Assembly: GCA_001460835.1 (NCBI GenBank)
Contig: CYKH01000420.1
Span: 28,445-59,648 of the forward strand
Origin: Bodo saltans
Taxonomy: Eukaryota; Euglenozoa; Kinetoplastea; Eubodonida; Bodonidae
Length of the DNA: 31,204 nt
Direction of reading: 5' to 3'
Position 1 is the stretch's first letter. Each line of letters begins with the position of its first letter. This document shows, one piece after another, positions 1 through 8,920 of the stretch. The translations under genes and the position numbers were made by a program. A model generated the notes under the pieces. It was not told the origin of the DNA. It made no database searches and was given only the letters and a program-made list of their open reading frames with translations.

Positions 1-2
1 CT

Positions 3-605
3 CGCATCAATTCATCCAACTATTCACCGGTGCTAGCCTGGTCCCTTGGCGCGCACGTTGTCGCACTTAATTTTCAAACGTGGGATGAGCCGATGATTGT
101 CAACGACGGATTCTTCTCGCGTAACGCACGCTGCGGGTACGTCCTCAAACCGCCGTACCTTCGTGACGTCGACGACCACAGCGGCAGCGATGCTGTGTTG
201 CCGGCACAGCGAGTGGACTTTGTGGTTATGTTAGGGTCGCAGCTTCCAAAGCCAGCGAACGCAGTGAGGGGTGAGATTGTAGACCCGTACGTCACAGTGC
301 GCCTTTTTGGCGCCGGGGAAGATTCTCAACAGGCGAGAGTGAAGACTCCAGTCGTGAACGACAATGGGTTTGCTCCTAGTTGGAACACCAAAGGATCGTT
401 TATCACCAAGAATCCAGAACTTGCTGTCATCGGCTTCGACGTCTTTGACAAAGATTTGGACGCAGATGATCACTTGTGCACTTGCTACCTTCCCGTGGCC
501 TCTATCCGCAACGGGGTACGAGCGCTACCACTGCGACTTGCCAGTAGCGGTGAGAGACTGCCGCACAGCACGGTTCTTGTTCATTTCCAGATTTCGCCTC
601 TATGA
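3..605 (+). CDS. Phosphoinositide-specific phospholipase C, C-terminal part (5' truncated by window)
   Basis: The frame is open from the first bases of the window, so the true start lies upstream. The visible part begins inside the PI-PLC Y domain: an S-S-N-Y motif, then VALNFQTWDEPM, a G-F-F turn and RCGYVLKP, all hallmark Y-domain strings. A C2 domain follows (about the last 130 residues) with a V-D-P-Y-V-T-V strand, a N-G-F-A-P-S-W-N motif and a D-V-F-D-K-D Ca2+-loop-like acidic segment. The family cleaves PIP2 to diacylglycerol and IP3 at membranes. The catalytic X domain is outside the window, so activity cannot be judged. The next gene encodes a divergent paralogue, making this a tandem pair. 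Ends in TGA. Confidence 0.93.
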   Translation, partial: RINSSNYSPVLAWSLGAHVVALNFQTWDEPMIVNDGFFSRNARCGYVLKPPYLRDVDDHSGSDAVLPAQRVDFVVMLGSQLPKPANAVRGEIVDPYVTVRLFGAGEDSQQARVKTPVVNDNGFAPSWNTKGSFITKNPELAVIGFDVFDKDLDADDHLCTCYLPVASIRNGVRALPLRLASSGERLPHSTVLVHFQISPL

Positions 606-1051
606 GCTCACGCACTTTTCGCTGAGCGAGTAGAACACCATAAACAAAACAAAAACACTCACCCTCTGCTTGTTTGCTCGCCACCGTTAACGTCACTTTT
701 TTGTACCATCCTTTTTTCACTACTGCGCTGTGAGCAATGTTAGGTCTTTTCTCCCCTCCTCTGCTGTTTCGCAGATTGTGATGGGGTGCTTGGCTACTTT
801 GAGTTTCAAGTTACTCAACTGATCGTGAAGTACCGCAGTGCACTTTGTTCTCTGAAAGAGATCTTTTGATCGTTTCACTTCAGTGGAATGCAAGGCGTTT
901 GGACAAATTGGCAAAGAATTGTTTTAAAAATGGAGATGCACAACATCGCCTTCACACATGTCCCGTCGTTGCGTGGCCTGCTCAAGAACTACATAGATTC
1001 AATAATAGAGCAAATTTCCCGCCACACATCTCATACACACAGGTTTGACAC
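606..1051 (+). other. Intergenic region between the two PLC genes, with trans-splice signals and upstream ATGs
   Basis: This 446-base spacer is richer in A and T than the flanking genes. It holds T-rich stretches near 694-719 and a strong pyrimidine tract ending in AG at 773-774. A weaker pyrimidine/AC-rich stretch ends in AG at 1041-1042, nine bases before the PLC start. Between these two AGs are several ATGs out of frame with the PLC gene (781 and 888 among them). No convincing gene is present. Confidence 0.6.
744..774 (+). promoter_or_regulatory. Probable trans-splice acceptor (polypyrimidine tract + AG)
   Basis: An almost uninterrupted pyrimidine run at 745-770 is followed by GCAG at 771-774, the classic kinetoplastid spliced-leader acceptor layout. 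It would give the downstream PLC mRNA a leader of about 277 bases containing upstream ATGs. Confidence 0.6.
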
Positions 1052-3673
1052 ATGGCGTCAACCACCACCATTCAGCAACTTCCTACAATCACCTTGTCCA
1101 AGCGTGAGCTTCAAGAGGGAGCATACCGATTGCAAACAAGTGGCGTTGGGTGCCTCAAGTGGATCGGAATATCAAAGACAGTTCCAAAAACTCTCTACAT
1201 GGACCGTGGTGGGACGGCGTTGTTTTACACCCCTTCTGAGAAACCGTTGGTTAACCGTCTTATTTCCTTTAAGCACATGACTTGCATCAACGTCGAGGTG
1301 AAGGATGTCATGTCGATCGACAATGAAGTGAGGCGGGTGGAGTTGCGCATTGAGTCCAATGGGCCTTTCAAGAAGCCTTTAAGGCTCAGCATGATGGAGA
1401 AGGACGGAATTTTAGTGGCGCAAGTAGCAGCCCGAAGAGTAGGGTATCATTCTGAGCACATTACAAAAAATGCCTTTCAACGCCGGCTGCGCGAGGTGTG
1501 GCTACTAGGCGACGCAGATCGGAGTGGCAGCATCAGCTTACAGGAGCTGGTGGAGCTTCTCAAGCGGCTCAACGTCAAAGTGTCTCCTGCGGAGGTGGAA
1601 GAACGGTTTGCTCAAGTCGACACGGATCACAGCAATTCGTTAGAGTTTCATGAGTTTGTCCATTTATTCAGAGGCCTTACGACGATTCGCTGCCTGTCAG
1701 AGCTGTTTCGGTACTTTGCAGCGGACCACCGTCACGAAGAGATTGAGGGCGATGCTGCGGCTGAGGACGAGGAGGAGCAAGCGGCAAAACAACCTCCTAA
1801 GCTCCTGTTCGCAAACGGCCTCGTGCGGTTCTTCAGGGAGGCTCAAGGGGAGATTGTACCCGAAGAGATTGCTGATGGTATCATTGAACTGTACGCTGGT
1901 GGCAGGAACTCGACAAAGAAGAACGAGGAGTATGACGGCCTTGAGGAGACGAACCCCTCCGTCACCACAGCACCGAATGTAGGGGCCGTGGGTATGACGC
2001 TCCACGCATTCTCATTGCTGATGGTGGACACAGTGCGCAACAGCTGGTTTGACGGGGATCATGACCGCGTGTTTCAGTCCATGGATGAGCCGCTGCACCA
2101 CTATCGCATCGCTTGCTCACATAATACATACTCCAGCGGATCTCAATTCTCCTCTCAGTCCAAAACGGAGATGTATCACCGAGTCCTTCGGCAGCAAGGG
2201 TGCCGCTGTGTTGAGATCGACTGTCACAACGGTGCACGACTTCCGATGGTGTACCATCACTACACGCCCACCTCTGAGATTTCGTTTGAGGACGTTGTGG
2301 ATGCGATCAAAGAGTCAGCTTTTGTATCGTCTCCTTTTCCAGTGGTGCTTTCGTTGGAAGTTCACACGGACGCCCGCCAAACGATGATCATCGCGCACAC
2401 GCTTATGTCGAAGCTCGGCACCGCACTGCTGTATCCAGAGGAGCTTCAGTCCTATGGTGGACCTCTGCCCTTCACCCCAAACGCACTTCAATATCGCATC
2501 CTCGTGAAGTGGAAGGGTAGCCCTGATGATATTATCGCACAGCAGCAGCATCCCACACCACCCTCAAGTCAGCAACATTTTGATCCTAATGACCAGGCAC
2601 ATGCAGCAAGAACACTGCTTGGGTTCCGCTCGTGCCGAGCGAAGCTTGATGGAAATTCGTTGCTGCGGTCACTGATCACCGTTGGTGGTGTTCACTCGAA
2701 AGATGGCGTGAACTGCAAGCCCTCTGACATTCAGAGCACTTCAGAAGGGGACATGATCAAAATGGTGGGCAAAAGCTTCCAGCTAAAAAATACGCGCATG
2801 ATGACCCGAGGTTACCCTGCAGGATCACGCATGATGGATAGCACCAACTTGGACCCAATGGTGCCGTGGTCGAATGGCGTTCAAATGGTTGCCATGAATT
2901 ATCAGACGTGGGACGAACCGATGCATCTGCACGAAGGCATGTTCCGCGTCAATGGGCGATGCGGGTATCTCCTCAAACCACTTAGTCTACGGACAGCAGA
3001 ACGAGTGGAAGACATGTGGCTGGGAACGACGATGCCCAAGTCGATGGTGTTGACGGTGCGGGTTTTGTTTGGATACCAACTGAGTCACTTGAAGGCCGAC
3101 GTGGACACATTGAACACTCTTGTCGAGGTGTCGGTCCGTGAATGCCCCCAGACGCTGAATGCTGCTGCGTCTCCGTTCACAAGCCCAAATGCTATGCATG
3201 AAGACTCCTCGTTCGCCGCATCGTTGCGTAGTCCGTCCACTGTGACGTCGGTTGGCAGCGGTTGCGGCAACGATCATGCCTCAGCGTTTGAGCCCGCTGG
3301 GACATTTGAGGCGCTGCGCTCTCCCGCATCACGATCCAGCACAACGCCCATTACATTCAGCCAACACAAAGCACCGAAGTCCTTGAGCCTTAGCAAGACT
3401 CGTGTGATCACCAAAAAGACATCTGTTGTGAGGAAGGAAGGGTTCTTGCCATACTGGGACGAAGTCTTCACATTCCCTATTCTTGACGTCGAGCTTGCGA
3501 TGCTCTCGATTCACGTCAAGGACAAGGAACTGACAACTGACAAGAGCGTGGGCTACGGCTGTGTGCCGTTGTCCTCGCTGATGCTTGGATATCGCGCTGT
3601 ATCGTTGTTGAGCCCTCAAGGCGAGCCACTTTACGGCTCTGCTGTCGTTTGTCACTTTTCACTTTCGGTGTAG
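1052..3673 (+). CDS. Phosphoinositide-specific phospholipase C (EF-hand, X, Y, C2)
   Basis: A full-length 873-residue PI-PLC. Residues about 20-130 look PH-like. A pair of EF-hands follows, with loops starting at D154 (DADRSGSISLQEL) and D190 (DTDHSNSLEFHEF); their 36-residue spacing is canonical. The X domain (about 345-500) keeps the catalytic set seen in PLC-delta: H357 in SHNTY, E388 and D390 in VEIDC, H402 in VYHHYT and E436 in LSLE. The Y domain (about 540-655) has VAMNYQTWDEPM and RCGYLLKP. The C2 domain (about 665-873) is split by a Ser/Pro-rich insertion of roughly 80 residues. Predicted role: Ca2+-dependent hydrolysis of PIP2 to IP3 and diacylglycerol. The ATG at 1052 is the first in frame after the proximal AG. 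Ends in TAG. Confidence 0.96.
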   Translation: MASTTTIQQLPTITLSKRELQEGAYRLQTSGVGCLKWIGISKTVPKTLYMDRGGTALFYTPSEKPLVNRLISFKHMTCINVEVKDVMSIDNEVRRVELRIESNGPFKKPLRLSMMEKDGILVAQVAARRVGYHSEHITKNAFQRRLREVWLLGDADRSGSISLQELVELLKRLNVKVSPAEVEERFAQVDTDHSNSLEFHEFVHLFRGLTTIRCLSELFRYFAADHRHEEIEGDAAAEDEEEQAAKQPPKLLFANGLVRFFREAQGEIVPEEIADGIIELYAGGRNSTKKNEEYDGLEETNPSVTTAPNVGAVGMTLHAFSLLMVDTVRNSWFDGDHDRVFQSMDEPLHHYRIACSHNTYSSGSQFSSQSKTEMYHRVLRQQGCRCVEIDCHNGARLPMVYHHYTPTSEISFEDVVDAIKESAFVSSPFPVVLSLEVHTDARQTMIIAHTLMSKLGTALLYPEELQSYGGPLPFTPNALQYRILVKWKGSPDDIIAQQQHPTPPSSQQHFDPNDQAHAARTLLGFRSCRAKLDGNSLLRSLITVGGVHSKDGVNCKPSDIQSTSEGDMIKMVGKSFQLKNTRMMTRGYPAGSRMMDSTNLDPMVPWSNGVQMVAMNYQTWDEPMHLHEGMFRVNGRCGYLLKPLSLRTAERVEDMWLGTTMPKSMVLTVRVLFGYQLSHLKADVDTLNTLVEVSVRECPQTLNAAASPFTSPNAMHEDSSFAASLRSPSTVTSVGSGCGNDHASAFEPAGTFEALRSPASRSSTTPITFSQHKAPKSLSLSKTRVITKKTSVVRKEGFLPYWDEVFTFPILDVELAMLSIHVKDKELTTDKSVGYGCVPLSSLMLGYRAVSLLSPQGEPLYGSAVVCHFSLSV

Positions 3674-3779
3674 TCTCCCACTTTTTTGAGATTGGAGCTG
3701 CCAACAACATTCGCTTCGAACCCAATTTTTTTAGACACTGCATCGGCGTGTCTCACTGCTGATATTCATTTTTTGAAGA

Positions 3780-3807
3780 TTTTTTTTTCTCGTTGCTTTG
3801 TGAACAG
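3780..3807 (+). promoter_or_regulatory. Probable trans-splice acceptor for the ML-domain gene
   Basis: A long T/C tract at 3780-3799 is followed by the AG at 3806-3807, about 38 bases before the ATG at 3846. No other ATG lies between. Confidence 0.6.
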
Positions 3808-3845
3808 GCTGTGCTATCTCAAAGCTTCCCATCAGATCTTCAGAA

Positions 3846-4271
3846 ATGCTCGCTCGCATTGTTGTCATTGCTGCCGTTGTTGCCGTTGCCCTCGCTGGTG
3901 TCCCGACCTTCGGTATCTGCGGCACTGGTACTCTCCAGAACCCCGTCATCACCACCTCTGATGCCGAGTGGAAGGCCGGAACCACCGTCCACTTCACCAT
4001 CTCTGGTGACCTGACCTCTCCCATCGAGAGCGGCTCCAAGCTGATCAACCTCGCCAAGTTCTCTGGCACGGTTGTTGAGGACACCACCCAGGACCTGTGC
4101 TCCTTCCCCAACACCCCCTTCACTTGCCCCACCGCTGCAGGCGTGAACTCCTGGACCTTCTCTTTGGACCTGCCCGCCATTCCCTTCGCCGGCAAGCTGG
4201 CCAGCACCTCCAACTTCAACAATGCCGATGGCTCCACCATCGTTTGCATGACCGCTGATGTTCAGTTGTAA
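3846..4271 (+). CDS. Secreted ML-domain (NPC2/MD-2-related) lipid-binding protein
   Basis: 141 residues. The N-terminus is a clear signal peptide: basic R4, then a hydrophobic core to about A17. The mature part resembles the ML (MD-2-related lipid-recognition) family: an early Cys25, a beta-rich body with W42-K-A-G-T-T-V-H-F-T-I, a close Cys pair (C85, C94) and a late Cys134 in T-I-V-C-M-T-A-D. This fits a C25-C134 plus C85-C94 disulphide pattern. ML proteins bind sterols or other lipids in lysosomes or outside the cell; the ligand here is unknown. Codon use is extremely biased: Phe is always TTC, Lys always AAG, and A-ending codons are almost absent. This differs from the neighbours and suggests very high expression. 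Family assignment rests on pattern, not alignment. Confidence 0.82.
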   Translation: MLARIVVIAAVVAVALAGVPTFGICGTGTLQNPVITTSDAEWKAGTTVHFTISGDLTSPIESGSKLINLAKFSGTVVEDTTQDLCSFPNTPFTCPTAAGVNSWTFSLDLPAIPFAGKLASTSNFNNADGSTIVCMTADVQL

Positions 4272-4711
4272 GAAGTCCGACAAGTTTGTCCTTGCTTTCT
4301 AAGAATTGGAAAAGAAAAAAGAAAACTCTTGTTGGCCGCATCTCGCTGTTTAGATGTGTTTGCCGCATTGATGTTGACATTGATCCTCCCCGCTTTACAA
4401 AACAAACACACAAAGCTCCCAAAAGCTCATAACGCGTTGCCGGATTTTCTTTTTGTCCCCCAGGGTTATGTTTTATTCGGTTGTCCAAAGGCCGTCTCAC
4501 CGCGTTGCACCGCACGTGCGCTTTGTGTCATGCAAAACGCTTGTTGCTGGCTTCGAGGGGGTGATCCGCCTCAACCATGAAGTCATGTTCCCAACTGATA
4601 ACACTTTTTATTAAATTGTTTTCTTTGCGCATTCACAAAACCCTAATTTCAGCTGTTCGGATGTTTGTATTTCTTTGAGAAAACAAAACAACAACAACAC
4701 ACTACACGAGT
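4272..4711 (+). other. Intergenic region upstream of the DGAT2-fusion gene
   Basis: 440 bases. Short A-rich and T-rich runs occur just after the ML gene (4305-4330). The distal part has T-rich tracts with AG at 4651-4652 and at 4678-4679. An A/C-rich leader of AAC repeats (4680-4702) follows, just before the ATG at 4712. Either AG could serve as the spliced-leader acceptor. A short open frame at 4329-4580 has no coding character. Confidence 0.5.
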
Positions 4712-7700
4712 ATGCTTGGGTGGGACGTGCCACTGATCAACGCGGTGTTGATCTACGCAGGGAACGTCGATAGCATTGCGTTGTCAAAAGCGCTGAGCAT
4801 CATTAGTGTGATTCTCGGTGTCCTTGCGCTTTGTGCTAGTCTTCACGCAGATCTTTTCTTTTGCGATGATCGCTCGCTAGCATTCGCGGGCCTCATAGGC
4901 TCCCTCTTTTGCACGATTGCAGGAGGCGCGTGCGCGTACTTCGTTGGCCAAGCACTTCTGCGCGCCGAAGGCTTCAAATTCTGGCAACCTTTCCAAGGAG
5001 GATTGTCTTTTGTGATTCTCCAGTATTTTGGGTGGCTGTTTTTTGGCGTTTCTGTCACAATGTACACCGTGTTCGCTGCTTCGTTTGAGCTAATCTTCAG
5101 TGAAGGTTGTCGCAGTGGTACGGTTACATCCGTAGGGTGTCTTGCGTTTGCGTCTATTCTCACTCTGCTCGCCTCAGTCCCTCGGTACGACGGCGCTGCC
5201 TCTCCGCTGTTTGCAAACCTAAAACTCATCAAGACGGACAACCTTGTCGTTGTTGCGTGCCTCACGGCATCGATGGTGTTCTCTTTCTTGTTGGAATTTC
5301 GAGCGCGGCTCCTTCAACCTTACCGAATGGGCCTCAGTATGTCCCTGTTCACCATCAACATTATCGCGCTTGTGCTTGTGGTGTTCTTGGGACGTCGTCG
5401 TTTCGATGGACAGAAAATCTTTCACCCGTTTCACGGTGGTTTTTACTTCGTGCTCATGCAGAGCAGCGGGTGGGCAGGCGTTGCCGTTGCCATTTTTTTC
5501 TTCCTTCGGTTTGCCATCGACACGATGCTTCCAGGTATGCTTGTGGGTGTCACGTTCCTCCAAGTTAGCTCCACCTGGCTGCTGTTGTTGTCGCTTGATT
5601 GCTTTGAGAATGCAGAGAGTGTGGATGCTCTCTTGCGGTTTCGACTCTCACGTGAAATCGTTGCACTGCTTATCATTGGTGTTGTTGCGTTGGGTACGAT
5701 CACCATTTGCGATTTAGCAAGCGTGCATCATTCGTTTTTGTACCACTTTGCACTACTATGCCAGGCATGCGTTGCCCCGCTCGTGCACATTTACGCGTCG
5801 GCGAATATTCGAGGATTTAACTTATGGCAGCCGTTTCTCGGTGGCCCACGGTTCATTTTGTTATCTGGAATCGCGTGGAGTGTGTACGCACTGGCCCACA
5901 TGATTCTTATTCTTGCGCTCTGGAATCGAATTTACGCTGTAGTCGCTGCTGCATCGCTGTTTGTCTTAGTGACCGATGTCCTTGTGTGTGCGTCGCTGCA
6001 CGTCTTCGACGAGCTTGAGGCTGGTAACGCCTTGCGCCAGGCGAGACGGGCTGCAGTTCGCCGACATTCTCCGTACCTGAACGGAGAGCTAGTGACCAGC
6101 GCACTCATGTCGATCGGGGGTGCCTTGACGCTCGGTGTGATTGATTACTCGACTCAGGTGATCTTTCGTAAGGCTCACATTGGTATTTTTGGTGTCGTAG
6201 CGATGCTCATTGGACCGCCACTTGCGCAAGCATCTGGGCGATGGGTGTACCCAAACTCATTTCGTGTCATGCGCCCATTCTATGGCGGCTCCGATCACGT
6301 TGCCCTGCAGACAGTTGGCTGGTCACTATGGGGAGCGATGGTCGTCGTGTTTGCGATCTTAGAAGTGAACCTCCTTATTGCAGAGGACTCAGTAGCTCAC
6401 GGCGCTGCAACCACCGCAGCTGCAGCCGCACTGTTTTCCTACTGCCTCATTGTCGCCAGCCTTCCTCTCTTTCGCCCGGATGAATCTACAACCGCAACGA
6501 CACCACCACGTGACAATGATCGTGTTCAAGTAGAGAATAACAACGGTGCACGTCGTGGCATTGGTGACAATGATGAGCGCACGGAAGGAATTCGTGAAGC
6601 GCAAGAACTCCTCCGAACTGGTGTCATTGTGAGCCCAGCATTGCGCCGAGCACTGCTTACCTATATCGCCACCTCAGCAAACACTGATGATGATAATGAG
6701 CCTCATCCCACGCCACCAATAGAACCTAGAGCCCATCAGCGCCGCACAATGCAGTCGATCGATTCTGAGTCACCGTCTCTTTCACCCAGAATGGCGCCAA
6801 CGAGTGTTCCTCGATCAGGAGAAGGGATGGGCTTCTTGGCTGTCACCCTCAGCAGTGGCTCACTGGTCCTAGGCCCAATCTGCGAGCTGCTCAATGGAAT
6901 GATGCAAGATCCCATGCGAACGGCTGCAGTGGGTCCTACAATGCTGGCCATGTCTCTTGCCGCGGTATCGGGGTGCCTCATCACGCATCTTGTGTGCGGA
7001 AGGCATCGCTACCCACACCACTACACGTGGTGGATGCCATTTGGTGGTGGTAGCAACTTCGCACTGCTTCAAACTCTCGGTTGGGCGATGGTGTCTGTCC
7101 ATTTGTCGTTGATCTTATCAAGTTTGTACTCGCTGGTGGCCCTGGGGAACCTTTCCTTGTTTGCGGGTGTGTTCTTTGCTGCTGGATTCTTCGGATTTGC
7201 TGGCCATATGTTCCTCGTTGTGTCCTTGTCGCAGTTCGACGTCAATGCGGAGGCCATGCCAGCCCACGAAAAATCATTCCTGCACCGAAACTCTGAGTGG
7301 TTTCTGGGGTCGATTCTTACCGTGCTGTTTGTTGCCTCTCTGTCCATGGTGGAAATGCGGTGGAAGCAGTCCCAGCAACTCTCCGTCGCTACTGTTCCTT
7401 TGATTTGTATCGGTGGTTTCTCATTTCTCGCGGCCATCGGTCTTGGCTGGGCTTCGGTGTGGAAGAGCAGGAGACTTGGCGCCACTGGTGAGCTATCGTG
7501 GGACCGCGCACCGATTACCCCACTGATGGCAGTACCACATCATCGAGCGCAGCACGCATTTCTCCCAGACCCGTCGCGCCGACAGCAGCGAAGAGCGTAC
7601 CAAGTCACCATGTTGAGTGAGACCGTGGTGGGCACGCTATTCCTTTTATGGGTGCTCAAACAGCTGTTTGCCTTCTCCGCGAACCGTTGGCTGCTGGGAA

Positions 7701-8920
7701 TCGCCATGGCCGCCATCACACATCACGCGATCATGCTGCTCACGATTGTGTGGCACGAGCACAGGTCCCTTACCGTTGTGGGTCGGGAACTCGCGGCGGA
7801 ACTTGCAACGTTCAGCATGTACTCATTTCACTACGTTGTGATGTTCGTGCTCGTCTACACCAGCTTTTACGCCCATCTTTCCACGCCGAGCGTGTTGTTC
7901 TTTGTGGGCATGAATGTTCTTTCCCTTGGGTCCGATACGATTGTTCGCTTCGTGCAGGTTGGTGCCATCGTGTGCATGCTGTCTGATGTCATCTCATGGA
8001 CGCTGGAGTGCACATGGTTCATGCTCCCTCTGCTTGCGTACAGTAGCAGCTACTACGGTACGAGTCAAGTGGACGGTCGACGAAGGCTTATGGCATTACT
8101 TCAGCATCCGTGGCTGGAGCGCTTCTGTGATGCGATTGCAAAATACTTCAGCTTACGTGTGGTGAGCGAATTTAACCCCACCCAGCCAAAGCTTCATGTA
8201 GTGTCAAGGCCGAGCGTTCAGTTTGCGCACACTCCAACGCCAGAAAGCCGCAAGCGAACCAAGGTGGTGTACGGCTTTCACCCTCACGGTGTGTGTCCCT
8301 ACACATGCTTATGGGCTAGCATGGGCAGTGCGTGGGTTCGAGCAGGCCTCCCTCGTGCAACGGTTCACGTCTCCTCGTTCCTGATGTCGGTGCCGGTGGT
8401 GCGCGACGTTCTTTTGAGCATTGGGGCCGTGGACTGCACCTTCGACGCGCTACGCGTATCCCATGGATCACCCGATGTGCAGGCGATGATGATCGTGCCG
8501 GGTGGATTGCGCGAGTGTAATCAGCCACTTCCGTCGTCAGAAGGATTCACCCTCGTCACCAAGAATAAAGGATTGTTTCGTTTTGTCCTGCAGAACGGTG
8601 GAACGTTGGTCCCAGTGTTTTGCTTCGGAGAGACGGACATCATGGGTAACGCTCCATTACCTATCATGCAATTCTGGGCCAAGAGCCGGTTGGGGATCAC
8701 CTATCCGCAGCTGCCGCATGGCCGCTTGTTGCTCCCTATCCCACGTCGATTGCCTATTTACATAGCCGTGGGTGAAGGCATCGTAGTGGACGCGATTCTT
8801 GATCCCCGGCCAGTGGACGTTGAGGCACTGCACAAGGAATACTACGCTGCTTTGCGAGCGCTGTTTGAGAAGCACAAAGTTGCCGCAGGGTATCCAGATA
8901 GTGTGCTGACATTGGTGTAA
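4712..8920 (+). CDS. Multi-pass membrane protein: five PFxGG repeats fused to a DGAT2-type acyltransferase
   Basis: 1402 residues. The C-terminal 270 or so residues form a DGAT2/MOGAT-family domain: FHPHG at 1189-1193 (catalytic-type HPHG), a P-G-G-L-R-E motif at 1263-1268 and, further on, N-K-G-L-F-R-F-V followed by LVPVFCFGE. The family transfers acyl groups from acyl-CoA to diacylglycerol or related acceptors, usually at the ER. The first 1100 residues are very hydrophobic and contain a module repeated about every 140 residues. Each module has hydrophobic segments, a signature of the form W-x-PF-x-GG (at 91-97, 237-243, 371-378, 520-526 and 774-780), then an L-Q-x-x-G-W-like stretch, more hydrophobic segments and a closing S-L-x-x-F-D-like motif. 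A polar, low-complexity linker (about 590-700) separates modules four and five. DGAT2 enzymes are normally about 330-390 residues, so the long N-terminal extension is unusual. The repeat family is not one I recognise. Confidence 0.9.
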   Translation: MLGWDVPLINAVLIYAGNVDSIALSKALSIISVILGVLALCASLHADLFFCDDRSLAFAGLIGSLFCTIAGGACAYFVGQALLRAEGFKFWQPFQGGLSFVILQYFGWLFFGVSVTMYTVFAASFELIFSEGCRSGTVTSVGCLAFASILTLLASVPRYDGAASPLFANLKLIKTDNLVVVACLTASMVFSFLLEFRARLLQPYRMGLSMSLFTINIIALVLVVFLGRRRFDGQKIFHPFHGGFYFVLMQSSGWAGVAVAIFFFLRFAIDTMLPGMLVGVTFLQVSSTWLLLLSLDCFENAESVDALLRFRLSREIVALLIIGVVALGTITICDLASVHHSFLYHFALLCQACVAPLVHIYASANIRGFNLWQPFLGGPRFILLSGIAWSVYALAHMILILALWNRIYAVVAAASLFVLVTDVLVCASLHVFDELEAGNALRQARRAAVRRHSPYLNGELVTSALMSIGGALTLGVIDYSTQVIFRKAHIGIFGVVAMLIGPPLAQASGRWVYPNSFRVMRPFYGGSDHVALQTVGWSLWGAMVVVFAILEVNLLIAEDSVAHGAATTAAAAALFSYCLIVASLPLFRPDESTTATTPPRDNDRVQVENNNGARRGIGDNDERTEGIREAQELLRTGVIVSPALRRALLTYIATSANTDDDNEPHPTPPIEPRAHQRRTMQSIDSESPSLSPRMAPTSVPRSGEGMGFLAVTLSSGSLVLGPICELLNGMMQDPMRTAAVGPTMLAMSLAAVSGCLITHLVCGRHRYPHHYTWWMPFGGGSNFALLQTLGWAMVSVHLSLILSSLYSLVALGNLSLFAGVFFAAGFFGFAGHMFLVVSLSQFDVNAEAMPAHEKSFLHRNSEWFLGSILTVLFVASLSMVEMRWKQSQQLSVATVPLICIGGFSFLAAIGLGWASVWKSRRLGATGELSWDRAPITPLMAVPHHRAQHAFLPDPSRRQQRRAYQVTMLSETVVGTLFLLWVLKQLFAFSANRWLLGIAMAAITHHAIMLLTIVWHEHRSLTVVGRELAAELATFSMYSFHYVVMFVLVYTSFYAHLSTPSVLFFVGMNVLSLGSDTIVRFVQVGAIVCMLSDVISWTLECTWFMLPLLAYSSSYYGTSQVDGRRRLMALLQHPWLERFCDAIAKYFSLRVVSEFNPTQPKLHVVSRPSVQFAHTPTPESRKRTKVVYGFHPHGVCPYTCLWASMGSAWVRAGLPRATVHVSSFLMSVPVVRDVLLSIGAVDCTFDALRVSHGSPDVQAMMIVPGGLRECNQPLPSSEGFTLVTKNKGLFRFVLQNGGTLVPVFCFGETDIMGNAPLPIMQFWAKSRLGITYPQLPHGRLLLPIPRRLPIYIAVGEGIVVDAILDPRPVDVEALHKEYYAALRALFEKHKVAAGYPDSVLTLV

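Noticed and set aside
3731-4283. Two minus-strand open frames opposite the ML-domain gene
   Set aside because: They are mirror images of the strongly codon-biased ML gene; the + strand frame has a signal peptide and conserved cysteines.
4329-4580. A short + strand open frame in the spacer before the DGAT2 fusion
   Set aside because: It begins without ATG, has scattered Cys and no coding bias, and lies in a region expected to be a leader or trailer.
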